Assembly (NCBI RefSeq): GCF_000427665.1
Contig: NZ_KE386572.1
Coordinates: 5,270,373 to 5,334,372 of the forward strand
DNA length: 64,000 nt
Source: Geminicoccus roseus DSM 18922
Lineage (GTDB): Bacteria > Pseudomonadota > Alphaproteobacteria > Geminicoccales > Geminicoccaceae
Direction: 5' to 3'
The position numbers and the translations under genes were made by a program. This document shows positions 8,219 through 16,467 of the stretch, piece by piece; position 1 is the first letter of the stretch; each line of letters begins with the position of its first letter. The notes under the pieces were generated by a model. The model searched no databases. It was not told the origin of the DNA and saw only the letters and a program-made list of their open reading frames with translations.

Positions 8219-9619
8219 TCAGCGGCTGAAGCGGCCGACCGGATCGCGCAGCCTGGCCGGATGCTGGACCGGATGGGCCCGGTCGGCGGCCAGATGGGTC
8301 AGCGAGATCTCGGTGCCGTCCGGCCACAAGACGGTGACCCGGTCGACCCGGCGCTCGCGGCCGAGACCGAAATGGGCGACCGGCTCGCCCTGGGACAGGT
8401 AGCCGGCCCCGGTGTCGATCATCCGGACCTGGCGCCGCCCGCCGGCCTCCAGCGTGACCCGGGCGCCCCGCGCCGGGGCGCCGGCCGCGGTCACCGGGGC
8501 GATCCGGATCCAGTGGTGGCCGGGGTCCTTCGCCAGCTTGAACCAGCCGAGGCGCCCGGTGCCGCCCTCGCCATAGCTGGTCACCAGCTCCAGCCGGCCA
8601 TCCCCGTCCAGGTCGGCGGCGACGCAGGCCAGGCCGGCCTCGGACGGCTCCAGCGCGTCGCCCGGGTCCAGCGAGCGCCAGTTGCCCTCGCGCCAGCCGA
8701 ACAGCCGGTTCGGCTCGCCCTGGTGGTGCAGGAAGATCTCCTGGAAGCCGTCATTGTCGAAATCGGCGACCACCACGCCGCGCACCGCCGAGGGCTCGGC
8801 GAACAAAGGCGGGGCGATGTCGGCCCAGTCCTGGCCGGCGCCGCGCACCATCATCCGGTGCGGCCCGTCGATTCCGGCCAGCAGCAGGTCGAGCCTGCCG
8901 TCATGGTCCAGGTCGACCGGCAGCGCGGCGCGCGAGCCGGGCTCGGCGCACAGCCCGGTGCTGGCGCCGATCTCGGCATAGGTCCGCTCCGGCCCCGCCC
9001 GGAAGAACAGGTCCGGGCCGACGCCGCAGGCCACGAACAGGCCGGTCTCCTCGCCGTCCAGGGTGGCGATCGCGAAGCCGTTGCCGCCGACCATCTCGTC
9101 CAGATGCACCGCGGCTGCCGAATCCACCAGGCGGCCATGGCTGGCGTCCAGCTCGAACAGCCGCACCGGCCCGCCATAGGCGGCGACCAGGAAGCCGTAC
9201 TTGCCGCCGCCCTTGCGATCGAAGGCCACCACGCTGCGCGCGGCGATCCGGTTGAGCAGCGGCTCGACATAGGGATCGTCGAACCGGTCCAGCCAGCCGG
9301 CACCCAGCCGGGTGAGCAGGCGGTCCTGGGCGCGCTTGGGCCCGGCGGCGACCTCGGAGTTCTGCAGGTAGATCTCCTCGCGCCCGTCCCGGTCGACATC
9401 GGCGCCGGCCACGGCGAGCGTCGCGGAGCCGGAATCGGCCAGCACCGGGTCGGCCTCGTCGCGCAGCCGGCCCGAGCGCAGCCGGTAGAGCCGGTTCGGG
9501 CCGTTCATGCCGGCGACCAGCAGGGCCAGGCCGGAACGCGGGTCGGCCTGGACCACCGCCAGCCCGCCCTGGGCCTCGTTCCGGGAAGGACTGACCAAGC
9601 AGCGGCAATCACGAAACAT
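8219..9619 (-). CDS. FG-GAP/VCBS repeat protein with ASPIC/UnbV C-terminal domain
   Basis: A 466-aa protein made of Asp-rich VCBS/FG-GAP blades (for example DVDRDGREEIYLQ, DLDHDGRLDLLLA, DFDNDGFQEIFLH, DLDGDGRLELV), each with a calcium-binding-like DxDxDG loop, forming a predicted beta-propeller. The C-terminal 75 residues (ARGARVTLEAGGRRQVRMID through VTVLWPDGTEISL) match the ASPIC/UnbV domain of CRTAC1-like proteins. No clear signal peptide follows the chosen ATG, so localisation is uncertain. Function is unknown; such proteins are usually exported and bind ligands or cell surfaces. Confidence 0.85.
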   Translation of the reverse strand: MFRDCRCLVSPSRNEAQGGLAVVQADPRSGLALLVAGMNGPNRLYRLRSGRLRDEADPVLADSGSATLAVAGADVDRDGREEIYLQNSEVAAGPKRAQDRLLTRLGAGWLDRFDDPYVEPLLNRIAARSVVAFDRKGGGKYGFLVAAYGGPVRLFELDASHGRLVDSAAAVHLDEMVGGNGFAIATLDGEETGLFVACGVGPDLFFRAGPERTYAEIGASTGLCAEPGSRAALPVDLDHDGRLDLLLAGIDGPHRMMVRGAGQDWADIAPPLFAEPSAVRGVVVADFDNDGFQEIFLHHQGEPNRLFGWREGNWRSLDPGDALEPSEAGLACVAADLDGDGRLELVTSYGEGGTGRLGWFKLAKDPGHHWIRIAPVTAAGAPARGARVTLEAGGRRQVRMIDTGAGYLSQGEPVAHFGLGRERRVDRVTVLWPDGTEISLTHLAADRAHPVQHPARLRDPVGRFSR

Positions 9620-9934
9620 GCACCGGCACCTCGATCGTCCAGTCCCCTCCTCGATAATACAAAGTAGGCTTCTGGGGAAGCACCTTCCCAGGCACCCGCG
9701 GAAATACTCTAAGCTTGCATCGTCTTCACCATGCCGTGCTCAACCGGCCAGGTAATCGTGCCATTTTCGCAAGACGGTTGAATGTTTTCTTCGAACGTGG
9801 CGCGCCCGGCACTTGCCCGGCGCGCGCAGGGGCGGCCATCGACGAATCACGCAGCTATCCTGTATTGTCAGAACGCGGTAACGCTCGGGCAACCATGCTT
9901 CCATCCCGCCCGGCGCTTTGCGAGGAGCCGCGAC
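9620..9934. other. Divergent intergenic region before rsbQ-like gene
   Basis: This 315-bp region separates the divergent VCBS-repeat and RsbQ-like genes and must carry both promoters. The part around 9650-9725 is relatively AT-rich. No small ORF with a plausible ribosome site and no terminator is evident. Confidence 0.5.
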
Positions 9935-10723
9935 ATGTCCGTCCTGCAGCGACACCACGTGACGACCGCCGGCTCCGGCACCCGGTCCATGATGTTCTCC
10001 CACGGCTTCGGCTGCGACCAGAACATGTGGCGGCTGGTGGCTCCCGCCTTCGCCGACCGGTTCCGGGTGGTGCTGTTCGACCATGTCGGCGCCGGGCGCT
10101 CGGACCTGTCGGCGTTCGACCCGGCCAAGTACGGCTCGCTGCAGGGCTATGCCGACGACGTGGTCGAGATCGGCCGCGCCCTGGACATCCGCGGCGGGGT
10201 GTTCGTCGGCCATTCGGTCAGCGCCATGATCGGGGTGCTGGCGGCCAAGGCGGCGCCCGAGATGTTCGACGAGCTGGTGCTGGTCTGCCCGTCGCCGCGC
10301 TACATGGACGACGGCGACTATCGCGGCGGGTTCAGCGAGGCCCAGCTCCACGAGCTGCTGGAGTTCCTCGATTCCAACCATATGGGCTGGTCGGCGGCGA
10401 TGGCGCCGGCGATCATGGGCAACCCGGACCGGCCGGAGCTGACCGAGGAGCTGACCAACAGCTTCTGCCGCACCGACCCGGACATCGCCCGGCATTTCGC
10501 CCGCACCACCTTCCTGTCGGACAACCGCGCCGACCTGGCCGGGGTGCCGGCCCGCTGCCTGGTGCTGCAGTGCGCCGACGACGTCATCGCCGGCGAGCAG
10601 GTCGGCCGCTACGTCCACGAGAACCTGCCGCGCAGCGAGATGGTGCTGATGCAGGCCACCGGCCATTGTCCGAACCTGAGTGCCCCGGACGAGACGATCG
10701 CCGCGATGAAGGCATTTCTCTGA
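9935..10723 (+). CDS. rsbQ: RsbQ-like alpha/beta hydrolase
   Basis: A 262-aa alpha/beta hydrolase closely resembling Bacillus RsbQ and plant KAI2/D14 proteins: HGFGCDQNMWR after the first strands, FDHVGAGRSD, nucleophile Ser94 in GHSVSAMIG, Asp215 in QCADDVIA and His244 in TGHCPNL. RsbQ supplies a small-molecule signal to the PAS domain of its partner RsbP. Here the gene is followed directly by a PAS-containing hybrid histidine kinase whose GTG start lies 15 bp after this stop, so the pair probably works the same way. The ATG at 9935 follows a GAGGAG-like site in GCGAGGAGCC. Confidence 0.88.
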   Translation: MSVLQRHHVTTAGSGTRSMMFSHGFGCDQNMWRLVAPAFADRFRVVLFDHVGAGRSDLSAFDPAKYGSLQGYADDVVEIGRALDIRGGVFVGHSVSAMIGVLAAKAAPEMFDELVLVCPSPRYMDDGDYRGGFSEAQLHELLEFLDSNHMGWSAAMAPAIMGNPDRPELTEELTNSFCRTDPDIARHFARTTFLSDNRADLAGVPARCLVLQCADDVIAGEQVGRYVHENLPRSEMVLMQATGHCPNLSAPDETIAAMKAFL

Positions 10724-10737
10724 GAGGATCCCATGCC

Positions 10738-12423
10738 GTGCGCAGCAGCCACGACGCGCACGACCCCGCGGACGACGAAGACCTGGAGGACCTGTTCGAG
10801 AGCGCGCCCTGCGGCTACCTGTCGGCACGGGCGGACGGGCGGATCATCAAGGTCAACCGGACCTTCGTCGACTGGACCGGCCATCCCCACGACCAGCTGG
10901 TCGGCCGTCGCTTCATTGACCTGCTGACCCTGCCGGGCAGGATCTTCTACGAGACCCATTTCGCGCCGCTGCTGCGCATGCAGGGCTTCTTCCACGAGGT
11001 GGCGCTGGACCTGGAATGCCAGGGCCGCGGCCGGCTGCCCTGCCTGGTGAACGCGGTCGAGCGGCGCGGCCCGGACGGCGAACTGCGCTTCGTGCGGATC
11101 ACCGTGTTCCGGGCCGAGGACCGGCGCAGCTACGAGCAGGAGCTGCTGGCCGCGAGGGAAGCCGCGCGCCAGGCCAGCGACGAGCTGCGCGACCTGAACG
11201 CGGTCCTGGAGACCCGGATCGCCCAGGCGGTCGAGGAACGGCTCAGCGCCGAGGAAGCCCTGCGCCACGCCCAGAAGCTGGAGACGATCGGCCAGCTGAC
11301 CGGCGGCGTCGCCCATGACTTCAACAACCTGCTGACCGTGATCATCGGCGGGCTGGACATGATCGAGCGGCAGGCCGGCCTGCTGGAGGACGGCCCGGCG
11401 GTGGCGCGGATCCGCCGTTCGGCCGACATGGCGATGCAGGGCGCCAAGCGCGCCGCGATCCTCACCGCCCGGCTCCTGGCCTTCGCGCGCCGGCAGCCCC
11501 TGGCGCCCAAGCCTTTGGACGTCAACCGGCTGGTCATCGGCCTGGCCGACCTCCTGCAGCGCACGATGGGCGACGCGATCGCACTGGAGACCGTGTCGGC
11601 GGCGGGGCTCTGGCAGACCCTGGCCGACCCGAACGAGCTGGAGAACGCCCTGGTCAACCTCGCGGTCAACGCGCGCGACGCGATGCCCGAAGGCGGCCGG
11701 CTCACCATCGAGACCGGCAACGCCTCGCTGGACGAAGCCTATGTCCAGGCGATGGGCGAGCCGGTCCCGCCCGGCCAGTACGTGCTGCTGGCCGTGTCCG
11801 ACACCGGCTGCGGCATGGACAAGGCCACCCTGGACCATGTGTTCGAGCCGTTCTTCACCACCAAGGAGGCCGGCCGGGGCACCGGGCTGGGCCTGAGCCA
11901 GGTCTACGGCTTCGTGCGCCAGAGCGGCGGCCATGTCCGGATCTACAGCGAGCCCGGCCAGGGCACCACGGTGAAGGCCTACCTGCCCCGGCTGCTCGGC
12001 GCCGCCGCGCCGGACGAGCGGCCGGCCGCCGCGCCTCTTGGCGGCCTGCGCGGCGGGCGGGAGACGGTGCTGGTGGTGGAGGACCATGCCGATCTGCGGG
12101 CCTATGGCGTCCAGGTGCTGCAGGAGCTGGGCTACCGGGTCCTGGAGGCGGGCGACGGGCCGGCCGCGCTGGAGCTGCTGGCGGCCCATCCCGAGATCGA
12201 CCTCTTGTTCACCGACGTGGTGCTGCCGGGCGGGATGAACGGCCGGCAGCTCGCCGATGCGGCCAGGCAGACCCGGCCCTTGCTCAAGGTGCTGTTCACC
12301 ACCGGCTACACCCGCAACGCCATCGTCCATCACGGCCGGCTGGACCCGGGCGTCAACCTGCTGGGCAAGCCGTTCACCCAGATGGAGCTGGCGGCCAAGA
12401 TCCGCGGCGCGCTGGACGGCTGA
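10738..12423 (+). CDS. PAS-domain hybrid histidine kinase with receiver domain
   Basis: A 561-aa soluble hybrid kinase. PAS domain at about residues 15-125, coiled coil at 130-180, dimerisation/phosphoacceptor helix with His193 in GGVAHDFNNLL, ATPase domain with N box (ELENALVNLAVNARDAMPEG, about 300-319), SDTGCGMD and GTGLGLSQV boxes, and a receiver domain from about 443 with phospho-acceptor Asp493 (FTDVVLP) and Lys544 (LGKPF). The GTG start is chosen because AGAGGA lies 9 bp upstream and the upstream frame runs through rsbQ. There is no transmembrane segment, consistent with sensing a cytoplasmic signal delivered by RsbQ. Confidence 0.9.
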   Translation: MRSSHDAHDPADDEDLEDLFESAPCGYLSARADGRIIKVNRTFVDWTGHPHDQLVGRRFIDLLTLPGRIFYETHFAPLLRMQGFFHEVALDLECQGRGRLPCLVNAVERRGPDGELRFVRITVFRAEDRRSYEQELLAAREAARQASDELRDLNAVLETRIAQAVEERLSAEEALRHAQKLETIGQLTGGVAHDFNNLLTVIIGGLDMIERQAGLLEDGPAVARIRRSADMAMQGAKRAAILTARLLAFARRQPLAPKPLDVNRLVIGLADLLQRTMGDAIALETVSAAGLWQTLADPNELENALVNLAVNARDAMPEGGRLTIETGNASLDEAYVQAMGEPVPPGQYVLLAVSDTGCGMDKATLDHVFEPFFTTKEAGRGTGLGLSQVYGFVRQSGGHVRIYSEPGQGTTVKAYLPRLLGAAAPDERPAAAPLGGLRGGRETVLVVEDHADLRAYGVQVLQELGYRVLEAGDGPAALELLAAHPEIDLLFTDVVLPGGMNGRQLADAARQTRPLLKVLFTTGYTRNAIVHHGRLDPGVNLLGKPFTQMELAAKIRGALDG

Positions 12424-12463
12424 GGACGGCCGGCCGCAGCCCCTGGGCCCGGTCCCGGAGGGC

Positions 12464-13267
12464 TCAGGCCGCGGCGGCGCGCACCGGCGCGGGGCGGGCC
12501 GGCCGGGCGTCGCCCGACGGGGAGCTGGCCGGCGGGGAGCTGGCCGGCTGGCGGACCGTGGCGGCGGCCGGCTCCGGCAGCGCCAGGATCCGCTGCGCCA
12601 GCGCGTGGCGGACCAGGGCATAGAGGAACAGCAGCATGCCCAGGCCCTCCAGCCCTTCCTCCAGGTTGGCCATCATCTGGTAGGTCATGGTGTAGGTGCC
12701 GTGCTGCTCGGCATGGCGCGAGCCCAGCATCTCCATGCCCAGGGCGCCGCCGACATAGGCGGCGCCGGACAGCACGAACAGCAGCATGGTCGGGCGGGGC
12801 AGCGAGCGGAGCAGCGGGATGAAGGCCAGCCCGGCCGCGATGCAGATCAGCAGGCCGGGGATCACCCAGGCGAAATGGAAGATCCCGCCGGTCTCCACGT
12901 ACTGCCCGAGCAGGCTGCCCAGCCGCTCGTGGAAAGCCATCGCCTCGTCCATCGACAGCAGCACGAAGCCGAACGACAGCAGGCCCCAGGACCAGAAGCG
13001 GCCGGGCGCGCGCAGGGCGATCACGAACAGCAGCACCGCGTTCAGGAAGATCAGCGAGGACGACACCCAGGTGTAGAAGCTGCGCTCGCTGTTGACCTCG
13101 AGGAGCCAGCGCGTCCCGGCCTGCCACTGCTCGGGCGTGAGCACGCCGCCATGGGTGGCGTAGAGAAGCAGGTCCTGCAGGACGCTCAGCAGCAGCAGCG
13201 CCGCGAGGGCGGCAGCGACGGGAGCGACGACCAGGCCGGCCGGGCCGAGGCGGGCGCTCATCGTCAT
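12464..13267 (-). CDS. Polytopic membrane protein of unknown function
   Basis: A 267-aa protein with about six predicted membrane helices and a Pro/Ala-rich C-terminal tail (from about 235). Conserved-looking charged residues lie in or next to helices: SMDEAMAFHERLG, HFAWVIPG, EMLGSRHAE and NLEEGLEGLGM. The Asp/Glu/His pattern could bind metal, but I do not recognise a characterised family. The smaller protein encoded at 13595-13942 resembles its middle part. It converges on the histidine kinase gene (40 bp apart). Confidence 0.75.
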   Translation of the reverse strand: MTMSARLGPAGLVVAPVAAALAALLLLSVLQDLLLYATHGGVLTPEQWQAGTRWLLEVNSERSFYTWVSSSLIFLNAVLLFVIALRAPGRFWSWGLLSFGFVLLSMDEAMAFHERLGSLLGQYVETGGIFHFAWVIPGLLICIAAGLAFIPLLRSLPRPTMLLFVLSGAAYVGGALGMEMLGSRHAEQHGTYTMTYQMMANLEEGLEGLGMLLFLYALVRHALAQRILALPEPAAATVRQPASSPPASSPSGDARPARPAPVRAAAA

Positions 13268-13594
13268 GTCTTGACCAGCCTGGTCGTGGCGAGGGTGCGG
13301 GCGGCTGGATCAGCCTGTTCCCGGACCCCTCGGGCACTCGCGGGAATGTCCTCCCAAGAACAGCAGATAACCCTAGGGCAGATTTCCCTGGACGAAACGG
13401 ATGGGCTCCAAATCATGTTCATGACCATCACCAGCGTCCCATGATCCACACCGACAGTACCGTTAGAGCGGCGACTTGTCGGCACCTTGCGCCGAAGGGC
13501 CGTCATGGAGCCGTAGCCGAACGGTCATCTTATTGCAATCTACCCAGCCCGGTTGTCGATCCTTTCGCTGCACCCTGGTAGGACGTCCGGCGCC
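13268..13594. other. Intergenic region between two related membrane-protein genes
   Basis: These 327 bases lie between two same-strand genes encoding related membrane proteins. No ORF with family resemblance and no clear terminator was found. The stretch 13370-13445 is less GC-rich and is the likeliest promoter area for the 267-aa protein. Confidence 0.4.
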
Positions 13595-13942
13595 TCAGGG
13601 CGCCGGGCGCCAGCCGAACATCTCCGAGACCCGGCCGCCAGCGGCCAGGATGGCGTCGGACAGCACGAACAGAAGGACCGGCACGAGCAGCAGGACCAGC
13701 AGCATGGCGCCCTTGGGCAGTGCACGGACCAGGGGAAGGCAGATCAGCCCCAGCCCCAGGCAGACCAGCAGGCCGGGAATTCCCCAGGCGTCATGGAAGC
13801 TGCGGCCGGCTTGCGCGGCGCGCCTGGCCAGCTCGTCCAGCTGCTGCTGCAAGGCCATGGCCCGGCCGGCCGGAATGAGGACGAGCAGCGATGCCAGGAG
13901 GGTGCCGGAGCAGACGGCGGCCCTGTCTGCCTGGCTGCTCAT
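13595..13942 (-). CDS. Small membrane protein, partial paralogue of its neighbour
   Basis: A 115-aa protein with an N-terminal hydrophobic segment and two more helices. The stretch SFHDAWGIPGLLVCLGLGLI and the following LPLVRALPKGAMLLVLLL parallel IFHFAWVIPGLLICIAAGLA and IPLLRSLPRPTMLLFVLS of the neighbouring 267-aa protein. It lacks the counterpart of the SMDEAMAFHERLG segment and of the last helices. It may be a shortened duplicate that is still expressed, or a decayed copy. Function unknown. Confidence 0.6.
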   Translation of the reverse strand: MSSQADRAAVCSGTLLASLLVLIPAGRAMALQQQLDELARRAAQAGRSFHDAWGIPGLLVCLGLGLICLPLVRALPKGAMLLVLLLVPVLLFVLSDAILAAGGRVSEMFGWRPAP

Positions 13943-14139
13943 CCGGCGACCGGCGCCAGCGCGCCGGCGGGCATGGCGGCGCGGCTTCCGGACGATCCGG
14001 GGTAGCCAGCCGCGGCCGGAAGCAGGGTGCGATCGATCCGAACAGGCTTCATGACATCACCGGCAGTCCGCGCCGTACAACCAGCAAGCCGGGCTGCCGG
14101 TTCCGCGCGCTGCCGCCAAGATGCCCGGGCGCGCGCCTT

Positions 14140-15663
14140 CTAGCTGCGCGCGCCGCCCTCTTGCTTGCGGCGCGCCACGAACGCCGCCAGTTCCTCGGCG
14201 ATGGCCGGGTCGAGCGGCGGGGGCTCGAAGGAATCCAGGATCTGGCCGACCAGCTTCTCGCAGCGGTCGTAGGCGGTGGGCTCGCCGGCCTCGGCCCATT
14301 GCTTGGAGTTGCGCCAGTCCGAGACGATCGGCGGGTAGAAGGCGGTCTCGTAGCGGGCGAGCGTGTGGGCGCTGCCGAAGAAATGGCCGCCGGGCCCCAC
14401 CTCTCGGATTGCGTCCAGGCCGATCGCGTCGTCGTCGACCACCACCGGGGCCACGGTCTCGGCCATCATCTGGATCAGCTCGGCGTCCAGAACCATCTTC
14501 TCGAAGCTGGCGACCAGGCCGCCCTCCAGCCAGCCGGCGGCGTGCATCACGATGTTGGCGTGGCCCATCACGGCCGCCTGCAGCGACATCATCGATTCGT
14601 AGGCTGCCTGGGCGTCCACCGTGTTGGCGGCGTTGGCGTTGGACGAGCGGTAGGGCAGGCCGTAGCGGCGGGCGAGCTGGCCGCCGGCGAGCGTCGCCTT
14701 GACGTATTCGGGCGTGCCGAAGGCGGGTGCCCCGGACTTCATGTCGACATTGCTGGTGAAGCCGCCATAGGCGCAGGGCGCCCCGGCCTTCACCATCTGC
14801 GAGAACGCGATCCCGGCCAGCGCCTCGGCGTTCTGCAGGGTCAGCGCGCCGGCGATGGTGGCGGGCGCCATGGCGCCGGCCAGGGTGAAGGGGGTCAGCA
14901 CCATGAGCTGGCCGGCCCTGGCCATCGCCATGATCCCCTCCAGCATCGGCCCGTCCAGGCGCAAAGGCGAGTTGGAGTTGACGATGGTGAACAAGGACGG
15001 CTCGCGCTGCAGCTGCTCCATGCTGATCCCGCGGGCGATCCTGGCGATCTCGATCCCGTCGGTGATCCGGGTGTGGCCCAGCGAATAGGCGTGGAAGGTC
15101 TTGTCGGTCAGGGTGACGAAGGCCGCCAGGCAGTCCAGGTGGCGGGTCTCGGGCGGCAGGTCGACCGGCTCCACCGGGTAGCCGCCCATGATGTGGATGC
15201 AGTTCAGGCTCTGCCCGAGCTTGAGGAAGTTGGTGTAGTCCTGGAAGTTGCCGGGCCGCCTGCCCCCGGCGCGGTCATGGCTGTTCGGGGTGGAGCCGAC
15301 CGTGGCGAAGTTGACCACGTCGCCGCCGATGACGAGGTCGTGGGCGGGGTTGCGGGCGTGCAGGGTGAAGCGGCCGGGCGCCTTGGCGACCATCTCCAGG
15401 ACCAGGCCGCGGTCGAGGCGGACCTGGGGGGAGCCGGGCGTCACCTCGGCACCGGCCGCGGCCAGGATCTCCAGGGCCTGCGGGTGGAGGAACTCGATGC
15501 CGATCTCCTCCAGGATGCGCAGGGAGCTGTCGTGGATCTTCTCGACCTGGTCGGCGGAGAGCGGCTCGGTCGGCGGCAGGTGGTTGACCACCTGGCGCCA
15601 GGGCCGCTGGCCGATCCCGCTGTCCGCCACCCGCCGCACCCGACGCCGACCCGCCTCGCGCAT
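14140..15663 (-). CDS. mttB: Trimethylamine methyltransferase family protein (MttB-like, non-pyrrolysine)
   Basis: A 507-aa TIM-barrel protein of the MttB/COG5598 family (LSADQVEKIHDSSLRILEEI start, YGGFTSNVDMKSGAPAFGTP and EKMVLDAELIQMMAE). Family members demethylate methylated amines such as trimethylamine or glycine betaine, passing the methyl group to a corrinoid protein. No in-frame UAG is present, so this is the non-pyrrolysine branch typified by glycine-betaine methyltransferases. No corrinoid protein or MtgA-like partner is adjacent, so the substrate is inferred only broadly. Alternative in-frame starts nearer to VVNHLPPTEPLS are possible. Confidence 0.85.
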   Translation of the reverse strand: MREAGRRRVRRVADSGIGQRPWRQVVNHLPPTEPLSADQVEKIHDSSLRILEEIGIEFLHPQALEILAAAGAEVTPGSPQVRLDRGLVLEMVAKAPGRFTLHARNPAHDLVIGGDVVNFATVGSTPNSHDRAGGRRPGNFQDYTNFLKLGQSLNCIHIMGGYPVEPVDLPPETRHLDCLAAFVTLTDKTFHAYSLGHTRITDGIEIARIARGISMEQLQREPSLFTIVNSNSPLRLDGPMLEGIMAMARAGQLMVLTPFTLAGAMAPATIAGALTLQNAEALAGIAFSQMVKAGAPCAYGGFTSNVDMKSGAPAFGTPEYVKATLAGGQLARRYGLPYRSSNANAANTVDAQAAYESMMSLQAAVMGHANIVMHAAGWLEGGLVASFEKMVLDAELIQMMAETVAPVVVDDDAIGLDAIREVGPGGHFFGSAHTLARYETAFYPPIVSDWRNSKQWAEAGEPTAYDRCEKLVGQILDSFEPPPLDPAIAEELAAFVARRKQEGGARS

Positions 15664-15817
15664 CCTGACCCTCGTCCACCCAATGACCGGCCCGGACGGC
15701 CGCAGCAGGACGCTAGATCAGCAGCGCCGGAACGTGCATGCCCCACATCGCCAGGGGCCTGTTTGGGAGCGACAGAAAGCGGCGGCCGCGCCACAGGGGG
15801 AGACGAGCGTGGCGGGA

Positions 15818-16204
15818 TCAGCCCAGCAGGCGGCGCATGGCATACATGGCGAGCGCGATGGCCAACAGGGAGACCAGCAGCGAGCCGGCCATGTAGAGCA
15901 GCGCCAGCTCGACCCGTCCGCGCTCCCACAGGGCCACCGCGTCCAGCGAGAAGGTGCTGAAGGTGGTGAAGCCGCCCAGCACCCCGGTGGTCAGGAACAG
16001 GCGCAGCTCCTGGGACAGATGCCAGCGCAGGGCGGCGCCCTCCACGATCACCCCCATCAGCGCGCTGCCCAGGACGTTCACGACGAGCGTGCCGAACGGA
16101 AAGCCCATGCCGAACAGGCGCAGGGCGCCAATGTTGACCAGGTGGCGGCCGGCAGCGCCCAGGCCGCCGCCCAGGAACACCAGCAGCAGGATATGGGGGC
16201 TCAT
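15818..16204 (-). CDS. crcB: Fluoride exporter CrcB/Fluc
   Basis: A 128-aa protein with four membrane helices of the CrcB/Fluc family, dimeric channels that expel fluoride. Diagnostic motifs are GGGLGAAGRH near the N terminus, GTLVVNVLGSALMG in the second helix and GFTTFSTFSLD with the central Na+-site/Phe-box region. The ATG at 16204 is used because the family sequence begins there; the frame is open upstream without family similarity. It is 16 bp after the small membrane protein gene and probably co-transcribed with it and hutU. No fluoride riboswitch was recognised. Confidence 0.93.
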   Translation of the reverse strand: MSPHILLLVFLGGGLGAAGRHLVNIGALRLFGMGFPFGTLVVNVLGSALMGVIVEGAALRWHLSQELRLFLTTGVLGGFTTFSTFSLDAVALWERGRVELALLYMAGSLLVSLLAIALAMYAMRRLLG

Positions 16205-16220
16205 CGACCGGCCATGCCTC

Positions 16221-16466
16221 TCACGGAAGGTCGTCGTCCCGCTCGCGCTCGTGCGCGCCGTCGTCGAAGCCGCGGGCACGGCTGACATAGATCAGCACCA
16301 TGAACAGGATGGTGAGCAGCAAGGCCAGGCTGCCGCCGGCGATCAGCGCCATCTGGCCGTGCCAGTCGATCACGGTGCCCTCCAGCTGGTGCCAGAGCCC
16401 CCAGGAGCCCCAGGCGACGAAGCCCAGCAGCGCCAGGAGCAGGACGATCACCGACCATGCCGGCAT
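16221..16466 (-). CDS. Small two-helix membrane protein between hutU and crcB
   Basis: An 81-aa protein with two hydrophobic segments (about residues 3-22 and 40-65) and an acidic/basic C-terminal tail (GAHERERDDDLP). The ATG at 16466 lies one base after the hutU stop, indicating tight coupling. I do not recognise the family and the neighbours give no clear function. Confidence 0.65.
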   Translation of the reverse strand: MPAWSVIVLLLALLGFVAWGSWGLWHQLEGTVIDWHGQMALIAGGSLALLLTILFMVLIYVSRARGFDDGAHERERDDDLP

Positions 16467-16467
16467 C

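Noticed and set aside
14140-15663. Pyrrolysine-containing MttB
   Set aside because: The frame contains no internal UAG and no pyl genes are visible, so it is the non-pyrrolysine type.
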